Of a DNA stretch of 64,000 bases, positions 34,693 to 46,815 are shown one piece after another. The stretch is from Capra hircus. Lineage: Eukaryota; Chordata; Mammalia; Artiodactyla; Bovidae. The notes below the pieces were generated by a model that made no database searches, was not told where the DNA came from, and saw only the letters and a list, made by a program, of their open reading frames with translations. Positions within the stretch are counted from its first letter, which is position 1. The number at the start of each line of letters is the position of its first letter. The DNA is taken from the NCBI RefSeq assembly GCF_001704415.2, contig NW_017189741.1, positions 241,873 through 305,872 on the forward strand. Direction: 5' to 3'. Made by a program: the position numbers and the translations under genes.

Positions 34693-35079
34693 ATAGCCAT
34701 AGAAGGAATTGTGATTCTGCAATAAAAAGGGGATGAAATACTGACACATGCTACAACACAGATGAACCTTGAAAATATTATGCTAAGAGAAATAAGTCTG
34801 ACACAAAATACAAGTATTGTATGATTATATTTGCATGGAATATCCACAATAAGAAAATCTACAGACTCTGGAAGTAGATTAATGGCTGCCTAGGGCTGGA
34901 GATGTTGAGGGAATTGGAGGGTGATAATTATTTGGGGTGATGAAAATATTCTAAAATTATGTCAGGTAATGGTTGCACAGCTCTGAATATACTTAAAAAC
35001 CACTGATATGTACATTTTAAAAGGGTGAATTCTGTGGTATGTGAATTATATCTCAAGTAAAGCTACTGTTTAAAATATC

Positions 35080-35290
35080 TTATTGAACTCTTATGGTCCA
35101 GGAACTTTGCTGAATTACTTATATGTGTTATTTCATTTAAGTCTGACTATAACTTTATGAGGAAGTGCCATGTTTCATTCCATTTTCCAGTTATGAAAGT
35201 TGCAGCTTAGAATGAGTCCCATATCACCCAGCTAATCAGCAGGGGAGTTCAGATTCAAACCCAGGTAGCCTGGCACTAGAGCTGTCTCTC
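35080..35290 (-). repeat. MIR SINE (minus)
   Basis: Reverse MIR in order: 'ttattgaactcttatggtcc', 'cattttccagttatgaaagt', 'tatcacccagctaatcagca', 'attcaaacccaggtagcctg'. Confidence 0.75.
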
Positions 35291-36398
35291 TTCTCTGTGC
35301 TGGACTAAATGAACTCTCACAGTCAGAGAGGTGACTTAATGACAAGATCTGGGGGCTGGGTCCAGGCACAGATGGGGAGATCTCCTAGAAGGCACTGGAG
35401 AAGAAATGGAAGGGACCATGTAATCTGGCTCAACGTCTGTGCTTGGCATTGGCTAGTGCCACCTGGGAAGCCCAGTGATTACATAGGTACATATGAATGG
35501 TTTTAAAAAGCAATATGTTTACTACTTGTATACTTTTCTTTATATGTAAAAGTTTTTAAGTATACTCTCAAACTGTCAACAGAGGTTACTCTTATGGAGT
35601 TAGATTTGGGAAGGGGAGGAATGAAAAGGGATTTTCCTTTTTTCATATAATTGTATATGCTTCTACAGGGTTTTGATTTTTTCAAACTAGACACATTTTT
35701 TGGCATTATTTTAAAACACAAGGATCTTTAAGAATAGCCAGGAATCTAAATCCTGAATTCTATTTGAGCAGAAGTTAAAGAGCATCTGCCCTCAAACATT
35801 TTTCCCAAAGGGCACAGTCCTTAGCTAGATTTAGGAGATGCATGTGTTTTAAAGCGGCTAAAGGAGCCACTCACTCTGATGGCTACTGGGCACACTTAAT
35901 GGTGGTCTCTGACGTCAAATTGCCCATTTTCAAAGGGCCTCCATTTTCAAAGGGCCTCTGTTCACAAGTTCTGTGGTGCTACCTTCAAGTACTTGTCACT
36001 CCTAAGTATTCAGATGAGTAGTTACATTTGCCAAGAGGAAAACACAGTTCAGATCCAGATCTCCAGTGGGTTGACGAAACTCTTAAGAGACCAGGCATCT
36101 TTCAAGTCAGTGGTCAGCTGGGGTATGGCCAAAGGCTACAGAACAAACAAGGCATCAATGTGACTTCTGTCCAGTGGGAACCACTAATGAAGCACCTTTT
36201 GGGGAGGCCATCCTCTGATCTCCCTCTAGGACTGCAAAAGAGTATTGGCTTCATTTGTGTGCTTGGCAAATAACCACTAGTAGGGCTCTGAGAGGATTTG
36301 CATTTTACCAAATATTGATGTCTGTTCAAACAATGAGGGTAAATGATTCCTGAAAATTTCTCCTTTCTTTGCCCTTAACATACATTGTTTATGTGGTA
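35291..36398. other. Unassigned; possible SINE scrap at 35452
   Basis: 35452-35473 reads 'ctagtgccacctgggaagcc', exactly the reverse of a Bov-tA head, with no body beside it. It is short enough to be doubtful. 35924-35957 is a perfect 17-bp tandem duplication. Otherwise nothing recognised. Confidence 0.4.
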
Positions 36399-36600
36399 AA
36401 ATCAACCCTGGACTAGAGTCAGCCTTTGGGGTGAGTCTGGGCTCTACCATGTTTCAGTTGTACACTTTGGGCAACTACCTCATCTGTTTGAGCGTCAGCT
36501 TCCTCTGGCGTTTAGTGGAGGAGAAGCTATAAGGGCCTGCTGAGGAGCACAAATGATCTTTGTGAGTGTGTTTTACACTGGAAGGACATTCACCATAATA
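36399..36600 (+). repeat. MIR SINE
   Basis: 'gactagagtcagcctttggg', 'gtctgggctctaccatgttt', 'actttgggcaactacctcat' follow MIR order, diverged. Confidence 0.6.
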
Positions 36601-36824
36601 GAAATTTTTTCTGCATGATATAATTTTTTTTCATTATGTTCATCTATACTTTCCAGATTTCTACAGAAAGCTAGAGGGAAAAAATAGCATGTTATAAATT
36701 ACAATGCAAACAGTAGAAATTGCTTCTATTTAATGAATTGGATTGGGGAATCAAACGACATCATCTTGAGGTGGGGCTGTTTGGGCATATCAGAGGGAGC
36801 AGGCATGAGTGGAGAAGACCCACT

Positions 36825-36990
36825 AGTAATACAACCTTGAATGAGTCAGTTCAGCTCACTTTTCCTTAGTTTTATCATCTGTAAAACAGTGATAATAAAC
36901 ACGATCTAAAAATATTTTGTGATGATTAAATGCATATGAAAGCATCTAGCATAAGACCTGACCCATAGTAGACGGTCAATATGTCTGTTC
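36825..36990 (+). repeat. MIR SINE
   Basis: 'tagttttatcatctgtaaaa', 'gtgatgattaaatgcatatg' and 'acccatagtagacggtcaat' are MIR 3' words in order. Confidence 0.65.
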
Positions 36991-37000
36991 TCTATACTTA

Positions 37001-37067
37001 GAAGGAAGGGAGGGAGGGAGGGAGGAAGGGAGGGAGGGAGGGAGGAAGGGAGGAAGGAAGGGAAGGA
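37001..37067. repeat. (GGGA/GGAA)n microsatellite
   Basis: Pure purine tetranucleotide tract of about 67 bp just downstream of the MIR end. Confidence 0.95.
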
Positions 37068-39049
37068 CTTTAGCTTCATAAATTCCACCAACCTAACCTA
37101 GTGTAAGTACTTTTTAATTAATAGAGAGGGCTCTAATTGAGAAAGTGTAAAGCATTCTAAATCTCTCAGATAAAAATACACGTCATCTATTTCATGCCTC
37201 TAGGAAAAATAAAATCAATGCATGAATTAATGGGAGAAATTAAATGGCTGCAGAAATAGTTTTTGAATTTAACAAGTTTCAATGAGAAAGTAGTTGGTAA
37301 ATGATGATACCGAGAGCAACAGAACGCTTGCCTTTAAAACATTCTTCACAAAAATTCAGAAAGAAAAATCAGTCTGTCTATTGCCTAGTAGGAACACTGG
37401 CAGATTAGCAAAGTTAATAGACCTGGGGTACACCCAGGCAGTATTACTCACCAAAAAGTCAAGTCATCTAAGGAAATGTGATTTTTTTAAAAAAAATTTT
37501 TAACAGGTTAGCAGTTCAGTTACCGAGCTGACTAAGTTTAGTCTGTGGCTGGGTAGCACACAAAATCCTAGACAGTCACCACTGAACAAGCCCACAGAGG
37601 AGTCTGTGAACCACCTCACGTTATTTTAGAGATGAAGGAATGAGACCCAAAGAAAGGAAAATGGCATACTTGAGGTCCTTGAGCTAGTCACAAGCATTGG
37701 GACACCAGCCCGGAACTCCAGACTCACAGTTGGCTCTTTTTCAACAACTGCTATTTGGAGATTTATGTCCATCTAACACCAAAGTATGAAGAGAACACGT
37801 GCCTTCAATTATTCTCAGTTATGGAAAAGAAGATGACTTCACTACTGCTGCCCTCCACAGCCTCCTGCCACGTACTTCAGGGAAGCCTCCCTTTGTGATA
37901 CAATGCCCCAGGGCTGAGCCCTGCCTCCAAACAATGCTCCCAGACACTTTCTCATTCAACACGTACTGTGACCACTTACTCCCCTTAATGGTCTGCTTTT
38001 GTAGGGCCTCTCAACCCACAAGCCCAAGGGCAAAACAAAGGCAGAAATGGAAAACCACTTGCAAAGTCAACAGCCCAAGAAGATTAGAAGCAGGAAAAAA
38101 TTCAGGGAATTGAGGAAGTGGTTCAGAACTAAGCCTTGGAATGGGGTGGCGGTGGTGTGTGTGGTCTGAAACAGTGCTCATACACAGTGGTTAGTGTATG
38201 CCTTAGTGCAGATAGTGGAGCTTAAAGAAGGCAAGAGGGCCAGATATCATGTCTCCCTCATGAGCTGCTGTGGATTTGTGCATTGCACAAGTGTGTGGAT
38301 CTAAGGGTAACTCTGGAAAATGAGAAATTCACAGTAGCTAATTTATCTTCTTGTTCTAATTTCAGTATTGTTAGACATGAGACATTTCTTAAAATTGTAT
38401 TTGTGTTTATTTCATTCTGATAATGGGGAAAACAAGTCATACCAACCATATGTTGGTTTAAAATGTCCTGGTCGGTGAGCTCTGGCTACCAAAGCGTGGC
38501 TTCTTCATATTACTTAACTTTGTCTCTCTATGCAAGATAAAGAGGCTGAGCTAACAATTAGATGCCCACTCCTCTGTGCAGGTCTCAGGCATAAATACAC
38601 CAATGAGAAATCAGACCCCTGTCTCTTAACTATCTCAGGTGATGTGGACCAGCATGAAGTAGGAGTGTGGCCCTGTCAGAGATCTGAATCATAACTGTCA
38701 AGTGATAAGGAATTTTCCTCAAGAAGGAGGGTTTTAAGCAGACTGAATAACAGATACCCTCTACACTCTCACCACTGAGTAGTAGCATGAAACTGAAGCT
38801 TTGGAAAGTAGAGTCTGACGGGACTTTACCTTCAATGAGACGGTGCTTCCAGCAGCTAGACTGGGACTCAGGGTGTCCTGGAAAGCCAAACTTGCTCCTC
38901 TTCTCTGGTTGCTCCCTACACTTCCTGTAAGATTTTGGATCCTTTGGGAAATAAATCAGGACCTTCACCTAAACTTATTTTGAACAAAAGTAGTTACTTG
39001 ATCTTTTCCCAAACTGCACAGCTCTCCTAAAAATGTTGCCATCTTGTCT
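37068..39049. other. Largely unassigned, repeat-poor
   Basis: 37620-37740 ('gatgaaggaatgagacccaa ... ccggaactccagactcaca') looks like a diverged reverse MIR. The remaining sequence contains no repeat or gene I can name. Confidence 0.4.
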
Positions 39050-39230
39050 GATTCTTCCAACAATACTCTGGTGCTATTATCACACCCATTTTTCAGATAA
39101 GTAAGCTGAGTCTTTATTAATAGTAAGAAGGTTTCCCAAGGTTACATAGCTATTAGGAATCCCAGTAAAGATTTTAACCCAGCTCTACTCCAGAATCTGT
39201 GATCTTAATCAACTGATGCAGTTTTAGTCA
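39050..39230 (-). repeat. MIR SINE (minus)
   Basis: 'cccatttttcagataagtaa', 'tttcccaaggttacatagct' and 'attttaacccagctctactc' follow the reverse MIR order. Confidence 0.7.
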
Positions 39231-40639
39231 ATCTTTGCTTTTTTCAGAGATATAAAAAGAAGTTTGAATTACATTAGAGGATCTGAGATCCTGGTTTTTT
39301 TTATTATTATTATTATTTTAATGAGAAAAGAGAGGGTTACAACAAGATTTGCCTCATGAAGGCTACACTTGAAAGGAAAACTGATCGAAATATCAGATTA
39401 CACCCCACCACCACCTCCTTGCCAAAAAAGGTCATCATACAACCGTGTCTTCAAGAAAATTGAATCTTGGAATATTAGAGGAGGAAGGCCCTCCAGGATC
39501 ACTTAGTCCATCTTCAGTTTACAAACAGGGAAACAAGCCCAGAGAAGGGGGAATCATCCTGCCTTGTTAATAAACCCCCATGCCCAGCACAGTGCTCTTT
39601 CTATGCACACTCTCCGTGTGCATGCCACAAGGCAAGCCACCACTATATTCCAATTGCATGCTTAAACAACAATTCCTGGAATAGTGTGTCCGAGGAATCT
39701 GAAAGCTCTTCCATATGTTGAGCTGAAATTCTGCTTCCCTCTAACTCCCTCCCCATCATTCCGGGTTTGATTCTCTGGAGACATATTCAGACATTCTTCA
39801 GACATTCCATTTTAAAGCCAGGAAAATATCTGAGTTTGGGATATAAATTTAGTTGTCTTAAGCCTCCCATGTGCTCATTTCATCATAACTTCTGCAACTT
39901 GAATTTATGCTACATAATGACAGTTTATGCTGTCTGCTTGTCTATGGCCCAGCTGATGCTTTCTTGGTCTCCAGTGACCAGCATAAGGCAATCTGACCCA
40001 CTTGGCCTATGAGCAAGGCACATCAGAAAATCAGTTCCTTCCAGCAGGTACAATATACAAGTGGAGCCCCCGAGGAAGCTGCAAAGTGAACAAAGCTCTA
40101 GGTCTGCAAAATACAGGAGTTATTGGGAAAGAGAATGATGCTTTCAGGGACAGGTTCTCTTTTGTACCAGCTCATTTTCCACTGCCTTCTGCACTTGATA
40201 TGTGTAGAAAAAGCCTCTTAAGGTAGCTTATCAAACTGAGGTTTCTGCCTCAAGGCACATACACATTTGGAGATTCTGAGGTCTGCCATCATACTCTAAG
40301 TGTGCCTTTTTGGCATTCAAGCCAACTTCACGCGTCCCAAAAGAACACTCCATTCTTTCTACCTCCGCTTATTTCTAAACTTCTAGAAGACTGGCTTCTG
40401 CCCCCCACCCTTTTCCCAAGACTGGTCTTCAAAGTCTACTGATGAACTCCTGTATATAAAATTCAAAGTTATTTTCCTATTTCTCAACAGCCCATTTGCT
40501 TATGCAGCTCTGACACTGCTGACAGTGGTCTCTTTCTTGAATCTCCTTTTTTAGCTTCTGGAACAGCCCATATTTTTGCTTTTCATCTCCCAGGGACCCT
40601 TCCCTGTATTTTCCTTGTTTCCTCTTTCTGTCTAAGGGC
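39231..40639. other. Unassigned; ancient repeat near 39460-39600
   Basis: 39460-39600 ('atattagaggaggaaggccc ... caaacagggaaacaagccca') is the same unnamed ancient repeat pattern as at 14335. A short (ATT)n stretch lies at ~39300-39317. The rest is unassigned. Confidence 0.4.
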
Positions 40640-41205
40640 AAATGTGGCTGGACTCTAACATTCTCTCAGCACGCTCAGTTTCTCCATGGCTTCCCAAATT
40701 CCTTCCATGTGGAGAAATGTTTAGAATTCCTAATCTCCAGGCCAGATCTCTTTTTTGGACTCTGAACCCAATACCTATTAGAGATTTCTACCTGAATATC
40801 ACACTGACATATCAACATGTCAAAATCCATACTTGTCTTAGCTTTACCTCTGAAATCAGACAGTCCCACCATGTTACTGATCTCAGTTCAGGATATTAAT
40901 ATCATCTAGTCACTCAGGAATAAAACCCCAATCACCTAACTCTCCTTATTTCATCTCTTACTTTGCAACTGTTCTCAAGTAGAGATGGTTCTACCTGCTC
41001 AGTGTTTCTCACATCTGTCTCTTTCATTGTATCATTACCACCACCTTAGTTTTTAAGATTCAGATTATACTCCAAAAGCCTAATTAATCTTTCAGTTTCA
41101 ACCTCCCATTCATGACTTTTAGAATAATTGTCTTGAATTACCACTTTGATCTTGTCATTCCTTTGCTCAAATGTTTACAACTCCTCATTGCCAAGACAAG
41201 TATCC
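40640..41205 (+). repeat. L2-like ancient LINE fragment
   Basis: Pyrimidine-rich, with 'tttctacctgaatatcacac', 'cagtcactcaggaataaaac'-type and 'tccttatttcatctcttact' words in the order expected for the internal L2 3' region. Strongly diverged. Confidence 0.4.
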
Positions 41206-41210
41206 ATAAA

Positions 41211-41400
41211 GTTTTTCTGTAAAGAGCCAGAGAGCAAATATTTTTGGCTCTGTGGGCCATATGGCCTCTGTTGCTACCACTCAACTATGTTGTTGTAACA
41301 TGAAAGCAGCCATAGGCAATTTGTAAACAAAGGGAAAGAAGGAAGTACCGTAGCCAGCACTAAATTCCCCAATGATTACATGAATCCTATGAAAAGTAAC
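41211..41400 (+). repeat. hAT-like non-autonomous DNA transposon
   Basis: 'tttttctgtaaagagccaga', 'ctctgtgggccatatggcct', 'ctcaactatgttgttgtaac' and 'gcagccataggcaatttgta' are the well-known order of an old mammalian hAT/MER-type repeat. Exact family not named. Confidence 0.6.
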
Positions 41401-42477
41401 AGGCACAGTGGAGATGTTTTGGCTTCTTTTCTGTGTTGTGTATTCATTTTTTTTCTATCTGCTCATTTTTCCAACATGCTTTCTTTTACATATGAATCTA
41501 TTTTTCCTCACTCTAGGAGAACCACAAATGTATAGAAGCTATGCAAAGGTGATTGTGAATTATAAAAATAAAAGGCAATTTTTACATCTTTATATACTTT
41601 CATATATAATTTCATCATTTTTACCTGTAAACAACAGCAGATTTACCTCCACAGGCCTGCCAGAGGCTAACCAAACTCAGTGTGGTATTACTAGTATTAC
41701 TCACTGAATAGAAGATCCATTCATGATATACTAATTCAAAAAGGTGTCCAGCTCCATATAATCTATGTATTTGGAAAGCAAATCCACATGTGGCACACAC
41801 TAGAAGTCCTCAAGAGGTCAAGTTCACAAAGTGACTCTTATCACTGGGTTCTCTGGGTGTTTAACTCTTTATCAAAATAGAAAGAACTGCCATAGTTATT
41901 AGTATCTCATTTTCAAGGGAACAGTAAATATCAATATCAAGTATTTGTTTGATTCTAATAATCACTTGCACCCAAAGAAAGACAAATCCCTTGGGACAAT
42001 CCTGCAGAACACAAAATAGATTTTGATTTTAAGCATTCCAGTGAGTGTTTTTAGGTCTGCATAACAAATACCAGAGCGGACCCAATTCTCTTAACTAATT
42101 TAAATGGCACAACAAAGAAAATATGGTGTCCGTTAAACTGATTCAAATTATGTAAAATCCAGGAGAACATCAACAAGACTTTCTTTCTCAGGATAAACAA
42201 AAAAAAAAAAAAAAAAAGGAAGGAACTTAGATACGAGGCCCAGAGCCAAAACCATTACGAACAAACTTTGGGAGAGAATGCAGGACTGTTTGGCAACAAA
42301 ACAGCACTGCTACCTGGAGGGTTCTCTGATCCAATTTTTTCCAATTAATGTTCCATGTGTAACCCTTAGAGATGAAGAATAGAATGGCTGGCCTAGAAAT
42401 TAGGGTAGGAAATCCATGAGACCTTTATCAAGTATCCACACATTAAAATAAGCTGTTTCACAGACTATTTGGCCAAA
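41401..42477. other. Unassigned; A19 run at 42199
   Basis: An uninterrupted A run at 42199-42217 could be a retroposon tail, but I recognise nothing upstream of it and see no flanking duplication. Confidence 0.4.
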
Positions 42478-42693
42478 GGTGCTTCCCTGGTGGCTCAGTG
42501 GGTAAAGAGTCTGCCTGCAGTGTGGGAGAGCTGTGTTCGATCCAGGGCTTGGGAAGATCCCCTGGAGAAGGAAATGGCAACCCACTCCAGTATTCTTGCC
42601 TGGAGAATCCACGGACAGAAGAACCTGGTGGGCTACAGTCCATGGGATCACAAGAGTCGAACATGACTGAGTGACTAACACTTTCACTTTCTT
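42478..42693 (+). mobile_element. Bov-tA SINE
   Basis: Plus Bov-tA with a conserved head ('gcttccctggtggctcagtg'), box-B-like 'gtgttcgatcc' and tail 'actaacactttcactttctt'. Confidence 0.94.
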
Positions 42694-43148
42694 TCACCCT
42701 AAAGTCTGCTATATATTAAAACCTCTAAAGGATATGACCTAGCAACATTACTCATAGCAGTGACATTCTGTTGAGCTGTCACCAGCTTAGGCTTCCATCC
42801 ATAAGTTTGACACCATACTGCAGTGATTAGAAAATTGTGTGTATAGTACTCTGCTTTCACAGGCAAATTTTGTTATGTCTTGAGCAGGCCTTAGCCATCA
42901 TTGAATGAAACTGATTTATAGACCCAATAGTATCAGTTTTGCTTCAACCAAGGCAGCAGAAGATGCTAAGACAGACATGTTTTTTTCTGCATTAAGGTGA
43001 TTTCTCAATTGGATGTTTTTATTTCTATCTCTGGAGAATTTATCTATATTAGATGCTGTGACACTCCCTATTTTCTAATGGTAAACAGACCTATGGGAAA
43101 AATAACCAAAAGATCAAAGTTTTGAAAGTATTTATTTCACTCCCATTG
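42694..43148. other. Unassigned sequence
   Basis: Nothing recognised. Confidence 0.4.
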
Positions 43149-43162
43149 AGAAATGAATGAGG

Positions 43163-43472
43163 GGGCCTTCCCTGGTGGCTCAGTGGTAAAGAATCCACCT
43201 GTCAATGCAGGGTACATGGGTTTGATCCCTGGTCTAGGAAGATCCCCCTTGCCATGGGGCAACTAAGCCCATGTACCACAACTACTGAAGCCTGAGGGCT
43301 CTAGAGCCTGTGCTTTGCAACAAGAGAAGCCACAGCAATGAGAAGCTCAATAGATCGTAACTAGAGAGTAGCCCCCACCTGCCACAACTACAGAAAAGCC
43401 CTCCCAGCAATGAAGAGCCAGCACAGCCAACAACAGATAGCTAAATAAATAAATGAAATGTAAAAAGAAAAA
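43163..43472 (+). mobile_element. CHR-2 SINE
   Basis: Plus CHR-2: tRNA-derived head 'ccttccctggtggctcagtg', a body with 'ggcaactaagcccatgtacc' and 'aagccacagcaatgagaagc', and an A-rich tail (AAATAAATAAAT). Degenerate flanks AGAAATGAATGAGG (43149-43162) and AGAAATGCACGAGG (43473-43486) look like an old target duplication. Confidence 0.88.
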
Positions 43473-43486
43473 AGAAATGCACGAGG

Positions 43487-45046
43487 AGAAGCTGTTCTTC
43501 ATTTCCCAGGAATAGGGTAAGACTCACTGTCACGTTGAAACCCTGAGACTTGGGATCTCCCCTGCAGGTGGAAGTTCAGAAACTCTGTACAGAGGCTGGT
43601 AAAGCAAAAATTCCCAGGAACAGTTAAAAGACCTCTTGCCCAATCCCATTTCAGCTTCCTTCAGGAGAGGGCACTGTGGTCATCCTCTGAGACCTACAAC
43701 TAAGGAAGGATAAAGTTTGGGAAGAGGTATGGGGGCCCCACCTGGGGTAAAGTGAAGGGCTCTGTCATGCTCTCACCCCCTTCCAGTGGAGAGGAGCAAA
43801 GTGCTGAGTGATTAGATGGAACATTTCCAGGGCAGACTAAAGCAAAAATTAATCAGTATTAACATTTCAAAGGGAGATGTGAAGGGTCCTTTTCCCTCTC
43901 CCATTTCTGAGTTCTGTCTGGGGGGCATCTTCTGAGAGGTACATCTAACCTTGGAGAGCTAAGAAAGAACAAGGCAGAGCCCAGATGGCATATGGTAGGG
44001 GACTGGATCCCCAAACTGGTTATGGGCTCGAAAGAAGATGGAGAGGGAAAAGAGACTCGAGCCTTCCCCTGAGGTTGCCCATCTCAGCTCACTGGAGAAG
44101 AAAAGAAAATGGGGTTTGGGGGACAAAGCAAAACATTGGCTCAGGAATGAAAATATGCTGAGCTAGAACATTCTCTGCGTGTGCTCTGTTAGCCAGCAGC
44201 CTTACATCTGTAAGCGCCAAATGGGCAGCCCCATCAACAGAAAGAGGGACCGCTCCCTCCCCAATAGTCCACATGTGCACTCTAGAAACCTTCACCCTCA
44301 ACTCTACCCTTATGGCCTGAAGAGTCAGTTCATCAACCTAGGCTCAAACCAGGACAAAAATCAGTGCCCAGGAAGAACACTGCACCCTTATTTTGCTGTG
44401 ACAGTTTAATTCCAACATTAATTCAGTATCCCTCTAAACACAGCAATTATAGATTTTTAAAAAGGCACAGGATGGCATTTTCCAAAATAACACTTTACTG
44501 ACTTGCAAAATTGCTATTACTGTTACTATTACCTACAACCCCTGGAATTTGCACCTAGATTTTTTTGTAGAAAGTTTACATTGTGCCTAATATCCCTAAA
44601 AGCAAAAGGTTATTCTGAGATTACAGAGGCAATTGTTCAGGATTGTTCACCAGCTCAATCTGAGGCCTTGAACAAATTGCTGAATTTATCTTTCAACTTC
44701 ACATTTTTAAGAAACACAACATAAATGGAAGAGATACTCTCACAAAATGTTGAGGTGGATACATACTAGGATTCAAGTCTGTTATAGCACTCCCCATAAT
44801 CTTTTATCTATTTTTATCGCCTGGCGCCTTCCTGAGAACAGTCATAGATACAAGGCTATTGCAAATCATGTTTTCAGTTGCTGTTAAGTACTTTCTATTT
44901 TAAAGGAGGAAATGCAACTCCCTCTTTAACAAAAACATTTTTCTCTAAGGAATTGGCAGATTCTTGATGTTCCACATGTCCTACGGGGGTCCACTTGATG
45001 CAGGAAGTTCTAGACAAGCCAGAAAGAACGGAGGTTTGAAATCTCA
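43487..45046. other. Unassigned, repeat-poor
   Basis: About 1.56 kb with no repeat I can identify and no convincing coding frame. Confidence 0.45.
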
Positions 45047-45285
45047 TTGTGAAGTGAGTGAAGTCGCTCAGTCGTGTCCGAGTCTTTGTGACCCCATGGA
45101 CTGTAGCCTATCAGGCTCTTCTGTCCTGTAGCCTATCAGGCTCTTCCATCCATGGGATTTTCCAGGCAACAGTGCTGGAGTGGATTGCCATTTCCTTCTC
45201 CAGGGGATCTTCCCGACCCAGGAATCGAACCCGGGTTTCCCGCATTGCAGGCAGAAGCTTTACTGTCTGAGCCACCAGGGAAGCC
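45047..45285 (-). mobile_element. Bov-tA SINE with internal 25-bp duplication
   Basis: Reverse Bov-tA, well conserved head ('gaatcgaacccgggtttccc' to 'ccaccagggaagcc'). A 25-bp unit starting CTGTAGCCTATCAGGCTC is present twice in tandem at 45101-45150. Confidence 0.93.
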
Positions 45286-46451
45286 ATTGCCTTCCTTCTA
45301 TTCCAACAGCTGCTGATGTCTTTCCACTTTCTTCAAAACCATGATTAACATTTCTATACTTGTCAGTTACATGTTAGTACCATGAAAGATGCTTGTTATT
45401 AATCTTTAAAGGGAATACAAGCACACATATGGGAAGAAGGCAGAAACAGATTATGTGTTGGTTCTCCACCTAGATTCTTAGCCACCTTGCCTGCACAAGA
45501 CGCCATGACTCTCCCTGTCCAGCTTGGTGACAGGGCTTGCATGGCTCCCCTACTTTGAACACACACTGAGATCCACTAGTTGACTGGGGAGAGGGTATCA
45601 AGGTAGCAAAACGTCCCAAGAAGCCACACTTTAGTTGTCTGCTGCCTGCATTCTGACCTTTCCCTCCCAGAAACCCAATGCAATTTTATGCTCCTGTGGG
45701 AGTGCTCATCTTCTGACGATGCCGGAATTGGTAACTGATGCAATTAGCCACTAGTTCCCCACCTTTTTTTTCTGGTACCAAGAATGAGGATGCTCTATTT
45801 CCCATCTTCAGACACAGGGCAGTCAGGGAAGGCTTCAATTAACCTGTGGTTTGGTTATTGTTCATGAATGATTGGTGGGGAAGTTTCTTCCTGCAGTGGA
45901 GTCCTGGAACGTCCTTGGACCACACAAGGCTACCAGTGGAGTCCAGAAGACTCTCACTGCACTTCAGCTTCCTTAATCGGCCAACTTCTCCTATCCCATT
46001 TAGAACAATGCAAAGGGACAGAAAGATTCAAGAGGAAATTCAAGCTTTCAACCACATCCAAAACTTTTGTCTCACAAATGGAGATGCAGAGGACAAAAGA
46101 TTAATGATGTCACATGGAAACATTAGACCAACACTAGAGATAGGTGTGCTCAGGCTGTGACTGTAGTGCAGGTATAGCTTCTAAGTAGGAAGTATCTGCT
46201 GCCCTACTCCTCACTGATGAACGGTTTCCCTACATCTAGAATCAGTGTCTTCATTGACCTATTAATGCAATTTCCAGTGAGATCCAAATGCAGTGGAGAA
46301 AGACAAAAGCCAGGGCTATAAGTGGATTCCTCTGCAGCAAAGTGAGGATCTAGTCACTTTGCTGGTTGCCAGCTGGCAAGGATTCCCACAAGAACAAATA
46401 GATGCCTCTATAGAAAGGCCATGAATGCTTAGACATAAGAATGCATGTAGC
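45286..46451. other. Unassigned sequence
   Basis: No gene or repeat recognised. Confidence 0.4.
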
Positions 46452-46815
46452 TAGCGGTATGGTACTGTATGGAGCTTGGGCTTCACACTCAGGCTGACCT
46501 GGGTTCCAGTCTCCATTCTGCCACTTACTAGACAGCCTTAAAGCTGAGATGGAACTGGCTATCCTTTCTTTCATTCCATTGGGTACCAGGGTAAAAGAGT
46601 CAGATCTGACTGGTCAAACATTACTTTCCTCCTTTCCCACCCCATCTGCATCCCAACAGAAGCCCTACCAATAGCTCAAAGGAAATAATTATCCCAGACA
46701 GTCAACAGTACAAAGTAGCTTTAGATAGCTACTTAACCTCTCTGAACCTTGGTTTCCTGTTTATAAAATGAGAATAATATTCCACCTGGCAGGCCTGATA
46801 TGAAGCTAAAACAAG
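46452..46815 (+). repeat. MIR SINE in two separated halves
   Basis: 46452-46545 carries the MIR front half ('ggcttcacactcaggctgac', 'attctgccacttactagaca'). 46727-46815 carries the back half ('gctacttaacctctctgaac', 'ttataaaatgagaataatat'). About 180 bp of unrecognised sequence lies between them. Confidence 0.6.

Larger units (their letters stand above)
32840..35072 (+). mobile_element. Old L1, host to BovB and Bov-tA insertions
   Basis: Diverged plus-oriented L1. 32840-33007 carries 'gcaaatcaaaaccacagtaa'. 34109-34446 carries 'acattgctggtgggattgca' and 'tagcagcattattcacgata'. 34693-35072 carries 'gaaccttgaaaatattatgc' and the 3' UTR up to 'gtgaattatatctcaag'. The three parts are one L1 interrupted by the BovB at 33008-34108 and the Bov-tA at 34447-34692. 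Confidence 0.83.

Noticed and set aside
35452..35473. 22-bp match to a reversed Bov-tA head
   Set aside because: Too short and without a body or duplication to annotate as an element; noted inside the unassigned interval only.
36906..37091. Proline/serine-rich frame
   Set aside because: Produced by the (GGGA)n microsatellite read on the minus strand.
42181..42217. A19 run as the tail of a processed pseudogene
   Set aside because: No recognisable coding sequence or AATAAA-type signal upstream and no target duplication.
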